NCBI RefSeq assembly: GCF_002192455.1
Contig: NZ_CP021744.1
Span: 3,192,001 to 3,256,000, forward strand
Reading direction: 5' to 3'
Source: Streptomyces albireticuli
Lineage (GTDB): Bacteria > Actinomycetota > Actinomycetes > Streptomycetales > Streptomycetaceae
Length of the DNA: 64,000 nt
Shown: positions 16,185 through 24,203 of the stretch, piece by piece
Numbering within the stretch: the stretch's first letter is position 1
How the letters are laid out: every line of letters starts with the position of its first letter
Translations under genes and position numbers: made by a program
The notes under the pieces: model-generated
Told to the model about the DNA's origin: nothing
The model's input: only the letters and a program-made list of their open reading frames with translations
The model's database searches: none

Positions 16185-17431
16185 TTGCGTCGCAGTTCCG
16201 GGTCGCGGACCGCTTCCGTCGCATCGGTGCCCGTCGCCGTCACCACGTGCCCGCGCCCGTCCGCGCGGATGCCGAGCGAGCGCGGGCTGACGGACATCCG
16301 GCCGCGGGCGCGGAAGACCTCGCGCCCGTCGACGTACCACCGGACCACCGTCGTGGCGGCGGACGGCCGGACCTCGATCCGGTCCCCGCGGCCGACCTCG
16401 GCGCCCGGTGCGACCGTGCTGGTCAGAACGCTCGCGTGGCGGTGGAAGCCCGCGATCATCGCCTCGCGGCCCGGCAGGTTGAACTCGCGCCCGAGCGTGC
16501 GCATCACGGAGTTCTCGGTGGGGCGGTAGAGGCCCTTGGGGTAGTAGCCGCCACCCTCGTACGCGCCGACCGCGCCACCGTCCGGCGAGGTCTCCCCCAG
16601 CCAGCGGTACCACTTCCTCCGCTGCGCGGCCTGCTCGTCGGCGCGGAGCTTGCTGATGTTGACCTCCCAGGGCTCGGCGCCCGTGTACGTCCCGTACTCG
16701 TCGTACTGGTACTCGTCGGCGAGCTTGCCGAGCGAGTGCCCGGTCTCGTGGACGGCGACCTGGTCGGACTTCGGGTGGTCGGAGGAGGCGGTGGCGATGC
16801 CGTCGTAACCCACCTGCGAGACCACGTCGTTGTAGCCCGCGCCGCCGTACTTGGCGGAGTTGGACAGCACCACGACGAGATCGGCGGCGGGCGCCTTCGC
16901 CGCGTACGACTCGACGCGGCCGGTGTCGACGCACAGCAGCCGCTCGATGCCGTCGCAGAAGAAGGCGGACCGCAGGGCGGTGTCCTTCTCGACCCCCTGC
17001 ACGGGGTCCCCGGAGACGCCCGACTGACGGGAAACGGCCCCGACCGCCCACACGTTGAAGAGCTGCCGGTAGGACGCGTACGGCTCGACCGCCGCGATCT
17101 TCTCCCACTTGGCGCGGGCGTCCGCGCGGAAGTCGGCCTGCTCGGCACCGGTGTACCCGTCCCCGACGAAGACGACGTCGAGCGTGGTGGCGACCGGCCC
17201 GTTCTCGACGACGGGCGTCACGTCGCCGTCACCGGGGGCGGAGGGGCGCAGGGGGTGGGACGGGGTGGGGGACGCGGGGACGGTGGTGTGTCTGGGGTGG
17301 CCGTCGGGGCCGGTGAAGTATTCGACGGGTTGGGGGTGGCGGGTGGGTGCGGCTGTTGCTGTTGCCGTGGGGGTGAGGGTGAGGGCTAGGGCGAAGGTTG
17401 TGGCGAGGGTGAGGGGTATTCGTCTGCGCAT
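16148..17431 (-). CDS. Secreted M64 family metallopeptidase (IgA peptidase M64)
   Basis: A 427-residue protein with a Sec signal peptide (MRRRIPLTLATTFALALT, cleavage near ATAAP). The M64 domain covers about residues 85-330. It contains VVFVGDGYTGAEQADF and the zinc motif HETGHSLGKLADEY, with His/Glu of HExxH and a downstream Asp/Glu. A small C-terminal beta domain (residues about 330-420) follows. AGGGAG lies 5 nt before the ATG. Members of M64 cleave IgA in gut bacteria; in Streptomyces the substrate is unknown. The 3' end is duplicated downstream. Confidence 0.92.
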   Translation of the reverse strand: MRRRIPLTLATTFALALTLTPTATATAAPTRHPQPVEYFTGPDGHPRHTTVPASPTPSHPLRPSAPGDGDVTPVVENGPVATTLDVVFVGDGYTGAEQADFRADARAKWEKIAAVEPYASYRQLFNVWAVGAVSRQSGVSGDPVQGVEKDTALRSAFFCDGIERLLCVDTGRVESYAAKAPAADLVVVLSNSAKYGGAGYNDVVSQVGYDGIATASSDHPKSDQVAVHETGHSLGKLADEYQYDEYGTYTGAEPWEVNISKLRADEQAAQRRKWYRWLGETSPDGGAVGAYEGGGYYPKGLYRPTENSVMRTLGREFNLPGREAMIAGFHRHASVLTSTVAPGAEVGRGDRIEVRPSAATTVVRWYVDGREVFRARGRMSVSPRSLGIRADGRGHVVTATGTDATEAVRDPELRRKLTGSLSWPVTR

Positions 17432-17532
17432 GGGGACTCCCTGGGGGGTGGTGGGTGCGGCCCAAGGTAGGGAGTCGGGGGGTGGGGGGCAATGGGTGGG
17501 GCGGGGTGCGGGTGCGGCTCGGTGGGCGGGTG

Positions 17533-17745
17533 GGGCGCCGCTGCGCGGGGCCTTTTCCCCAGCCCCGCCCCTTCCCGATACCGGGGCTCCGCCCCGGACC
17601 CCGGTCCTCGAACTCCCCCAGCCACCGCGCGGCAGCGCGGAACCGGGGGCCCGGGGACTTGCCCCCCGCCACGCGGCGGAGCCGCACATCGGATACAGCG
17701 GGAAGGGGCGGGGCCGGGGAACAAGCCCGCCGCAGGCGCACCCCC
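17533..17745. repeat. Dispersed GC-rich palindromic element, copy A
   Basis: The left arm carries TGCGCGGGGCCTTTTCCCC and CCCCGCCCCTTCCCG. The right arm is the complement (CGGGAAGGGGCGGGG, then AAGCCCGCCGCAGGCGCA). Inner blocks are CCGGGGCTCCGCCCCGGACC and a CTCCCCCAGC fragment. It lies upstream of the M64 gene. GGGTGCGGGTGC-like microsatellites flank it. Confidence 0.85.
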
Positions 17746-18074
17746 ACCCGCCCCGCACCCAGGACCCAGGGGGCGCAAGAAAGGGCGCGCACGAAGCACC
17801 CAAGGGCGCACACCCCCACCCGTGAAGAGAAAACGCGCCCCCCACCCGCACAGCGGCCCAACTGCGGGAATTCCGCCCGGACACGCTCCCCCGACCAGTG
17901 CGTCACACCCCCGCACTGGGCATGAATGACCTCATGGAGGATTACGTGGAGCGGGCACGGTGCGCGGGAGAGCACCACCGCGGTCCGCTCGGTGGACGTG
18001 CCGGGGAGCCGCGACCCGGCGCCCGTGGGCACGACGCCGTCCTCCAGGACGTAGCGCGGCCGGTGCGAGAAGGC
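17746..18074. other. Unassigned interval
   Basis: GC-rich DNA between the palindromic element and a hydrolase remnant. Open frames exist on both strands but show no recognisable protein. It may be further decayed sequence of the same remnant. Confidence 0.4.
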
Positions 18075-18272
18075 GGCGGCGACCGCGCGTGCGTAGAGAC
18101 GCATGCGCTCACCGGCGGGGTCCGCGTCGTCGGGCGGTACGTCGAAGTGGTGATCAGTGAGGACGAGCCCCGGCCGACGGGCCGTGGCCGGGACGACCGG
18201 CGGTGCTACGACGGCCGCTTCGCCGACGGACCGGGGCGTGGTTCCATCCTCACGTACGGACGGATTCTTCAC
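18075..18272 (-). pseudogene. N-terminal remnant of an alpha/beta hydrolase (proline iminopeptidase-like)
   Basis: In one frame the sequence reads RRPGLVLTDHHFDVPPDDAD, then PAGERMRLYARAVAA. This closely resembles the N-terminus of Streptomyces proline iminopeptidase-type hydrolases (about 430 residues). Similarity ends there; no oxyanion, nucleophile or catalytic His region follows, and the frame runs into the palindromic element. It is most likely a truncated relic of a full gene. The match is from memory. Confidence 0.5.
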
Positions 18273-18325
18273 CTGCGGGACACCGATCGCTTGACGCGCG
18301 CGGCGCGACCTACCGAGGGGCGGCA

Positions 18326-19519
18326 GTGGCGGAGAACAGCACCCACGGCATACGGGCGGACGGGCCCGCCGGCACCGGCAGGCCCCCGCACTCGGCGACC
18401 GGTGTACGGAAACGGCTGGCCGCCGCCCGGCGCACGCTGTCCACGGGCGCCGCGGAGGAGGCCACCGGGCTGTTCCGCGCGGCGCGGGAGGACGCGGCCC
18501 GGCTGGGCCTCGTGGACGAGCAGTTCACGGCGCTCCTCGGGCTCGGCGAGTGCGGCCTGGAGACGGGCGAACTCACCGACGCCCGCGACCACTTCGCCGC
18601 CGCCGAGCGGCTCCTCGCCGACGAGCCGCTGCCCCGGCGCGTACCGGCGCTGCGCGGCCGGGCCACCGCCCATCTGCTGGCGGGTGAACTGCGCTATTCC
18701 TGCTATCTCCTGGAGACCACCGTCGAGGCGCTGACCGCCTCGGGTACGCACGACGCCGAGGCGCTGATGCACCTCCACACGGCCTCCATCGCGCCCTATA
18801 TGGACATGGGGGCGCACGCCCGCGCCGTGCACGCCGCGCAGCTCGCACTGTCGCTCGCGCCGAAGGTGAAGGATCCGGCACTGGTGGCCGGAATGCACCG
18901 GGGCGTCGCCCGGACCCTCATCGCCGAGGGCCGCATCGCGGAGGCCGACGCCTCCCTCGCCCGCGCCCAGGAGCTGTACCGGAAGCTGGGTGTCCGCACC
19001 GATCTGGCCCACTGCCACTGGATGCGCGGCTACGTGCGCTCCCAGGCCGGCGACCTGGAGGGCGCCGAGAGCGAACTGCGCACCGCCCGCGACATGCTGG
19101 CGGCCAAGCGCGCGGTGCTGTTCACCACGCAGGTCGAGGTGGAGCTGGCGGACGTGCTGCGGCGGCGCGGCAAGGCCGCGGAGGCGGCGGAGCTGCTGAG
19201 CCCGCTGCTCGCGCCCTCGGCGCTGGGCGCCGAGCGCGGCGCGGTCCACGCGGGCGGCGCGCACCGGCTGCTGGGCCTCATCGCGGAGCAGCGCGGCGAG
19301 CACGAGTCGGCGGAGGAGCACTACTGCTCGGCCCTGTCCCTCCTGGAACGCACGGGCGCGGCGGGCGACCTCGCGGACCTCTGCCGCCTGCTGGGCGACC
19401 TGCTCCGGCGCACGGGCCGGGTGGAGGCGGCCCTGGACGCGTACCGCACGGGCCTGGGGCACCGGGCGGCGCCGGGTACGACGACCTTGGGGCCTGCGCC
19501 GCCGCCACCGCCGTACTGA
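18326..19519 (+). CDS. Tetratricopeptide repeat protein
   Basis: A 397-residue soluble helical protein made of TPR-like pairs from about residue 25 to 380 (for example ALLGLGECGLETGELTDARD, GVARTLIAEGRIAEADASLA, LLGLIAEQRGEHESAEEHY). There is no N-terminal DNA-binding domain. GAGGGG lies 5-6 nt before the GTG start; longer in-frame readings have no RBS. Such stand-alone TPR proteins usually mediate protein interactions; the partner is unknown. The C-terminus is a short poly-Pro tail just before repeat copy B. Confidence 0.8.
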   Translation: MAENSTHGIRADGPAGTGRPPHSATGVRKRLAAARRTLSTGAAEEATGLFRAAREDAARLGLVDEQFTALLGLGECGLETGELTDARDHFAAAERLLADEPLPRRVPALRGRATAHLLAGELRYSCYLLETTVEALTASGTHDAEALMHLHTASIAPYMDMGAHARAVHAAQLALSLAPKVKDPALVAGMHRGVARTLIAEGRIAEADASLARAQELYRKLGVRTDLAHCHWMRGYVRSQAGDLEGAESELRTARDMLAAKRAVLFTTQVEVELADVLRRRGKAAEAAELLSPLLAPSALGAERGAVHAGGAHRLLGLIAEQRGEHESAEEHYCSALSLLERTGAAGDLADLCRLLGDLLRRTGRVEAALDAYRTGLGHRAAPGTTTLGPAPPPPPY

Positions 19520-19552
19520 GCGGCGGGGGGGACGGCGGGGGGGACGGCGGGG

Positions 19553-19895
19553 GGTGCGGCGGGGGGTGCGCCTGCGGCGGGCTTGTTCCCCACCCCGCCC
19601 CTTCCCGAACCGGGGCTCCGCCCCGGACCCCGGTCCTCAAACGCCGGACGGGCTGAGTTGTCGCCCGGAACCGGGCAGGAAAGCCCGACCACGGAGCAAG
19701 GGAAGTGCTTCCGGCGCACGGAAAGCCAGCCTCGGACAGGGGCAAAATCCAGCCCGGCTGGGGGCACCTCCCAGCGGTAGCTGGGGGAGCTTGAGGCCAC
19801 CGCGCGTAGCGCGGAACCGGGGGCCCGGGGGCTTGCCCCCGGTTCGGGAAGGGGCGGGGCCGGGGAAAAGGCCCCGCGCACCCGCACCCGCACCC
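19553..19895. repeat. Dispersed GC-rich palindromic element, copy B (composite)
   Basis: It lies between the convergent TPR and DUF4344 genes. The left end has CACCCCGCCCCTTCCCG, CCGGGGCTCCGCCCCGGACC and CGCCGGACGGGCTG (19642-19655). The right end is the inverted form (GGTTCGGGAAGGGGCGGGG, AAAAGGCCCCGCGCA). The centre carries CACCTCCCAGCGGTAGCTGG, also present in copy F. It can fold into a long hairpin able to terminate both genes. Confidence 0.85.
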
Positions 19896-19918
19896 GCACC
19901 CGCACCCGCACCCGCACC
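19876..19918. repeat. Tandem CACCCG hexamer run
   Basis: About seven copies of CACCCG at the right edge of element copy B. Similar GGGTGC/GCACCC runs border other copies of the element. Confidence 0.85.
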
Positions 19919-19923
19919 ACCCC

Positions 19924-20775
19924 CTACCCCCTCCGATACGCCCCCAACAACCCGTCCCACCCCCGCCGCAACGCCCCGTACTCCTCCTCGCACACCGACG
20001 CCCGCTCCTCCGTCAGCACCCTGCCGTCCACAAGATCGTCGTCCGACGCCGCATCCCCGTCCGACCCCTCCGCCCGCGACGCCCCGTACAGATAGCAGCG
20101 GTAGTTGGCCGCGCGGGCCGCGTCCGGCGGGTGTTCCGCGCCCAGGTCTACGTCCTCGGGCCGGGACTCGCGGGCGTACTGCGCGTAGTTGTCGGCGGCG
20201 GCCAGCACGGCCGCGCGGCCCTCCGGGCCCCGGGGGATCAGCCGGTACGCGGCGAACTGGTCGGCTACGTCCTCCTCGCGGCCCGTGGGCGCGAGCTTCA
20301 GCGTGTCCACGAGGGCGTGGGCGACCTCGTGGTAGAGCGTCTCGGTGATGACTCCGGCCGTGCGGCCGGCCGGGTCGGGGTCGTGCGCGCGCTCGAACAT
20401 CGAGCGGACCTCGGCGACGTACGAATAACAGAGGACGATCCGCCGGGTCTCCGGGTCGTACTCGGGGACGTCGCCCTTCTCGCAGGAACGGCCGACGATC
20501 GCGATCGCCTTCCGCAGGCGGAACGCCCCGCCGACGTCCTCGGCGACCCGCTCCGCGGGCCGGCGCTCGCGCAGGAAGTCGCGCTCGGCGCCACCGCCCC
20601 GGGCCGGGGCCTCGTAGGACACGGACAGGCCGCCGCTTGTGGGGGACGCGGCGGCCTGCGACCGCGTGCCGCCGCATGCCGTCGCCAGGGCGACACACGC
20701 CCCGGTCACCAGGACGACGCTGACGCGCCGCCCGCGGCCGGGCGTGCGGGGGCGAGCCCCGGCATGATGCAGCAT
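19924..20775 (-). CDS. DUF4344 metallopeptidase-like lipoprotein
   Basis: A 283-residue exported protein. The N-terminus has a basic stretch, a hydrophobic core (VSVVLVTGACVALATAC) and a lipobox-like ATAC-G, so it is probably a lipoprotein. The DUF4344 domain (residues about 60-270) contains the zinc motif YHEVAHALVDTLK and ADQFAAYRLI, typical of this putative peptidase family. Several Cys (RSCEKG, IVLCYSY, YRCYLYG, SVCEEEY) may form disulfides. The start is uncertain by three codons; a GTG at 20784 is possible. Confidence 0.85.
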   Translation of the reverse strand: MLHHAGARPRTPGRGRRVSVVLVTGACVALATACGGTRSQAAASPTSGGLSVSYEAPARGGGAERDFLRERRPAERVAEDVGGAFRLRKAIAIVGRSCEKGDVPEYDPETRRIVLCYSYVAEVRSMFERAHDPDPAGRTAGVITETLYHEVAHALVDTLKLAPTGREEDVADQFAAYRLIPRGPEGRAAVLAAADNYAQYARESRPEDVDLGAEHPPDAARAANYRCYLYGASRAEGSDGDAASDDDLVDGRVLTEERASVCEEEYGALRRGWDGLLGAYRRG

Positions 20776-20990
20776 GGACAACACTCTGCCGGGTGGCGCG
20801 CCGGAGCGGAATCCGTCGCGGGTCCAAGGTCACCCCCGCCGATCGGCGGGGGTCGCCGGGCCGCGGACAGGCCGCCGGGGGGAGTGCCGGGCTCCGTGCT
20901 GCTGCTTTCATCGATCGGTACGGCAAGCTGGAAGGTTGCCAGGGATCCGGCAGAGGCGGCCCCGGCGGTACAGGAAGTAGGGAGCGGTCG

Positions 20991-21656
20991 GTGATCCGTG
21001 TTGCGGTGGTGGACGACGAGCAGCTCGTCCGGTCCGGGCTGCGGATGATCCTGGGCACGGCCCCGGACATCGAGGTCGTCGCGGACTGCGGCGGGGGCGA
21101 GGCCGTGGCCACCGTGCGGGACGGCGCGCCGGACGTGGTGCTGCTGGACATCCGGATGCCGGACGTCGACGGCCTGACCGTGCTGCGCGCGCTGCGGGAG
21201 CTCCCGCACCCGCCGGCCGTCGGCATGCTGACGACCTTCGACGCCAACGAGTACCTCGCCGCGGCGCTGCGCTCCGGCGCCACCGGCTTCCTGCTGAAGG
21301 ACACCGATCCGGAGCAGCTCGTCCAGGCCGTACGGACCCTCGCGGTCGGCGGCAGCGTCCTGGACCCGGGGGTGACGCGGGCCGTCATCGGCGGCTATCT
21401 CGCCGCGGAGGCCGAGTCCACGGCGGCCGCGGCGGTGGCCGGGCTGACCCCGCGCGAGCGCGAGGTGCTCACGCACCTCGGCGCGGGGCTGGCCAATCCG
21501 CAGATCGCCGAGCGGATGGGGCTCGCGCCCAGCACGGTCAAGGACCATGTGCGGGCCGTCCTCGGCAAGCTGGGCGGGCTGAACCGGGTGCAGGCCGCGG
21601 TCATCGCCGACCGGGCCGGGCTGGTCACGGACCCGCCCGGCCAGGGCGCCCCATGA
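20991..21656 (+). CDS. NarL/FixJ family response regulator
   Basis: A 221-residue response regulator. The receiver domain (residues 1-120) has the acidic pair VVDDEQ, phospho-acceptor Asp in DVVLLDIRMPDVDG, and Lys in FLLKDTDPEQL. The LuxR-type HTH (residues about 150-210) reads LTPREREVLTHLGAGL, then NPQIAERMGLAPSTVKDHV. The GTG start follows GGGAG by 6 nt. It overlaps the next gene by ATGA, so the kinase and regulator are translated together. Confidence 0.95.
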   Translation: MIRVAVVDDEQLVRSGLRMILGTAPDIEVVADCGGGEAVATVRDGAPDVVLLDIRMPDVDGLTVLRALRELPHPPAVGMLTTFDANEYLAAALRSGATGFLLKDTDPEQLVQAVRTLAVGGSVLDPGVTRAVIGGYLAAEAESTAAAAVAGLTPREREVLTHLGAGLANPQIAERMGLAPSTVKDHVRAVLGKLGGLNRVQAAVIADRAGLVTDPPGQGAP

Positions 21657-22774
21657 CCGCCGCGCTGCCGCTGCTGGTCCCCGTCCTGCTCGCGGTCGTC
21701 GACGCGCTGCTGGTCAACGGGCCGGGCCTCGGGGTGGACCTGGGGGTGTCGCTGCTCGCCGCGGCGGCCCTGCTGCTGCGCCGGCGGTTCCCCGTCGCCG
21801 TCTTCCTGGTGACGCTGCCCGGCATCTACATCGGCTACGTCTGGTTCGCGCCGATGATCGCCCTCTACACCGTGGCCACCCGGCGCCCCGACCGGCGGCT
21901 GCTGACCGGCCTGGCCCTGCTGCTCGCGGCCGCGCACTTCGTGCCCTATCCGCTCTCCGACCTGGACCTGTCGGACCGCCGGGAGGTCGTCCTCCAGCTG
22001 CTCGACGCCTGCGTCACGGCCGCCGCGCCCGTCGCCATCGGCCTGCTGACCCGCACCCGCCGTGAGCTGGCCGCCCGGCTGGACGAGCTGACCCGCCGCC
22101 GCGCCAGCGAGGACCGGCTGCTCTCCGAGCAGGTGCTGGCCACCGAGCGGGCCCGGCTCGCGCGCGAGATGCACGACGTCGTGGCCCACCAGGTGAGCCT
22201 GATCAGCCTCCAGGCGGGCGCCCTCCAGATCGCCACGCCGGACGCGCAGGCGCGCGAGGGCGCCCGGAGGATCCGGGAGCTGTCGGTGCGCACCCTGGAG
22301 GAGCTGCGCCACATGGTCGGCATCCTGCGCAAGGCCGGGGCCGACACCGAGGAGCTCTCGCCCCAGCCGCGGCTGGCGGACCTGCCGAAGATGATCGGGA
22401 TGAGCGCGCTCGACGTGACGTACGAGAACACCTGCGACCCGGCGGTGGAGCGCCCGGAGGCCGTGGAGCGCGCGGCGTTCCGCACGGTGCAGGAGGCGCT
22501 GACCAACGCGCGCAAGCACGCGCCGGGCGCGTGGGTGCGGGTCACGGTGGCCGAGGGGGAGCGGGCGGAGGGCGGGGGCGGCACCGGCACCCTGCTGGTG
22601 GAGATCCGCAACGGCCCCGCGGACGCGGCGGCGCCCGTTCCCGGACTGCCGGGCGGCGGCCACGGCCTGGTGGGGCTGCGCGAGCGGGCCCAGAGCCTGG
22701 GCGGGACGCTGGAGGCGCACGGGACGCGGGACGGCGGCTTCGTCGTACGGGCCGGGTTTCCCCGCGCGGGGTGA
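21653..22774 (+). CDS. Sensor histidine kinase (NarL-type, HisKA_3)
   Basis: A 373-residue membrane kinase. About five hydrophobic segments occupy residues 1-130. The HisKA_3 phospho-acceptor is in RLAREMHDVVAHQVSLISLQ (His about residue 178). The HATPase domain has the N-box VQEALTNARKHAPG and the G-box GHGLVGLRERAQSLGGTLEA. It is the partner of the upstream response regulator, with which it overlaps by four bases. The signal is unknown; the very short external loops suggest sensing within the membrane. Confidence 0.95.
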   Translation: MTAALPLLVPVLLAVVDALLVNGPGLGVDLGVSLLAAAALLLRRRFPVAVFLVTLPGIYIGYVWFAPMIALYTVATRRPDRRLLTGLALLLAAAHFVPYPLSDLDLSDRREVVLQLLDACVTAAAPVAIGLLTRTRRELAARLDELTRRRASEDRLLSEQVLATERARLAREMHDVVAHQVSLISLQAGALQIATPDAQAREGARRIRELSVRTLEELRHMVGILRKAGADTEELSPQPRLADLPKMIGMSALDVTYENTCDPAVERPEAVERAAFRTVQEALTNARKHAPGAWVRVTVAEGERAEGGGGTGTLLVEIRNGPADAAAPVPGLPGGGHGLVGLRERAQSLGGTLEAHGTRDGGFVVRAGFPRAG

Positions 22775-22828
22775 GGGAGGAGAGGGGAGAGCGGAACGAC
22801 CGGGAAGGAGCGGTGCGAGGTCCGGCGG

Positions 22829-23212
22829 CTAGGCCGACAGCGGCTTGGTGCCCTCGTGCGTCTCGTGGGTGGCCGTGTCGAGGTCGGGGTAGATCTCGAA
22901 GAGCCGGCGCACCCCGAGCGCCCCGAGCACCCTGTTGACGTGCGAGCCGTCCTCCGCGCCCTGCGCGGGCAGGATCAGCCTCAGCCGCCCTTGACAGGAG
23001 CGCATCAGCCGGCGGGCGGCGATCAGCACGCCCACCCCGCTGGAGTCGCAGAACTGCACCTCGGCCAGGTCGAGCACCAGACTGCGGCGGCCGTCGGCGA
23101 CCGCGTCGTGCACGCGTTGCCGGACCACCGGCGACGTCACCAGGTCCATCTCGCCGGAGACACGGAGGACTGCCCAGTCCCCGTGTGCGGCGTCCTTCAC
23201 CTTCAACGTCAC
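22829..23212 (-). CDS. STAS domain anti-sigma factor antagonist
   Basis: A 127-residue SpoIIAA/RsbV-type protein: VLRVSGEMDLVTSPVVRQRV, then LDLAEVQFCDSSGVGVLIAA with the phosphorylatable Ser of the DSSG motif. In the family the unphosphorylated form binds an anti-sigma kinase and frees the sigma factor. The GTG start with GAAGGGG about 10 nt upstream is preferred, since the longer frame adds a basic non-homologous leader. It is divergent from the sigma factor/anti-sigma pair. Confidence 0.9.
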   Translation of the reverse strand: MTLKVKDAAHGDWAVLRVSGEMDLVTSPVVRQRVHDAVADGRRSLVLDLAEVQFCDSSGVGVLIAARRLMRSCQGRLRLILPAQGAEDGSHVNRVLGALGVRRLFEIYPDLDTATHETHEGTKPLSA

Positions 23213-23639
23213 GCGCTCGAAGCCCCTTCGCTCGGTTCTCGTTCCCCGGAACGGACCCTTCCTGGGGGTGCGGCTGCCCGACGGCTCCACCGTGAAACGC
23301 CGCGGCGCCGGCCGGCCCTCATCGAGCCTATGCCCAGCTCCAACCCCGAATCCTCCTGGATACGGTCACACACGCATAACACATCGGCACATTCGCGCAC
23401 GTACGATCTATAACGATCGCTCAGCGGTGCGGTAAGTGACGGCGGCAATACCATCCGCAGCCGGTCAGGGGGTCGGCTTTGCCGTAAAGATGTCTGCGCC
23501 GCCGGACCCGGCGACTACATTCGGGGAGTATGTGACGCTGGGCACAAGCACGTTCCGCGCCGGGACGTGCCGCCCCGGTGCCAGAAGTGGTACGCAGGAC
23601 GAAGTACACGCGGCGAGTACGCAGGAGGGGGCACCATCC
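23213..23639. other. Divergent regulatory interval between STAS and sigma factor genes
   Basis: A 427-bp interval, AT-rich around 23360-23420, where promoters of the STAS gene (leftward) must lie; the sigma gene promoter should be near 23500-23600. I see no further gene and no clear operator. Confidence 0.45.
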
Positions 23640-24203
23640 ATGGCGACCGAGGCACCACCGCGCTGGGACCGCAAGATGCAACAGCGGCTCGCACACGGTG
23701 AGGCCGCGGCACTCGGCGAGCTCTACGACCGCTTCGCCTCCCTGGTGCACACCCTCGCCCACCGCGTGCTGAGCGACGAGACGGCCGCCGACCGCGTCAC
23801 GCGCGAGGTGTTCGGCTACGTCTGGGAGAACCCCGGCGCGTACGACCCGAAGCAGGGCTCCCTGCGCTCCTGGATCGCCACCCTCACCCACCGTCAGGCG
23901 GTCGAGCGGCTGCGGCAGTCGCAGAGCGACGGCGAGAGCACGCCCGAGGAGATCGAGGAGCGGGTCCGCGAGGCCTCCGCCGCCGCCCGCGCCGACTACA
24001 TCGTCACGTCCATGCCCGCACCGCTGCGCGCCGCCCTGGACCTCGCCTACTTACGCCGCCTCGACTACCGGCAGGCCGCGGCGGACCTCGGTGTCACCGA
24101 GGACGAGGCCCGCCGCCGGCTCCGCCTCGGTCTGCAACTGCTGTCCACCGCGCACCACGCGCCGCGGGTGGCCTCGCCGCCCGCCCATGGAGGTGTGCGA
24201 TGA
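23640..24203 (+). CDS. ECF-like RNA polymerase sigma factor
   Basis: A 187-residue sigma factor. Region 2 covers residues about 18-85 (ALGELYDRFASLVHTLAHRV, FGYVWENPGAYDPKQGSLRSW broken here), and region 4 covers about 125-180 (LRAALDLAYLRRLDYRQAAA, DLGVTEDEARRRLRLGLQLL). AGGAGG precedes the ATG by 8 nt; a longer frame upstream is non-homologous. The stop overlaps the next gene by ATGA, the usual layout of a sigma factor with its anti-sigma factor. Confidence 0.93.
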   Translation: MATEAPPRWDRKMQQRLAHGEAAALGELYDRFASLVHTLAHRVLSDETAADRVTREVFGYVWENPGAYDPKQGSLRSWIATLTHRQAVERLRQSQSDGESTPEEIEERVREASAAARADYIVTSMPAPLRAALDLAYLRRLDYRQAAADLGVTEDEARRRLRLGLQLLSTAHHAPRVASPPAHGGVR

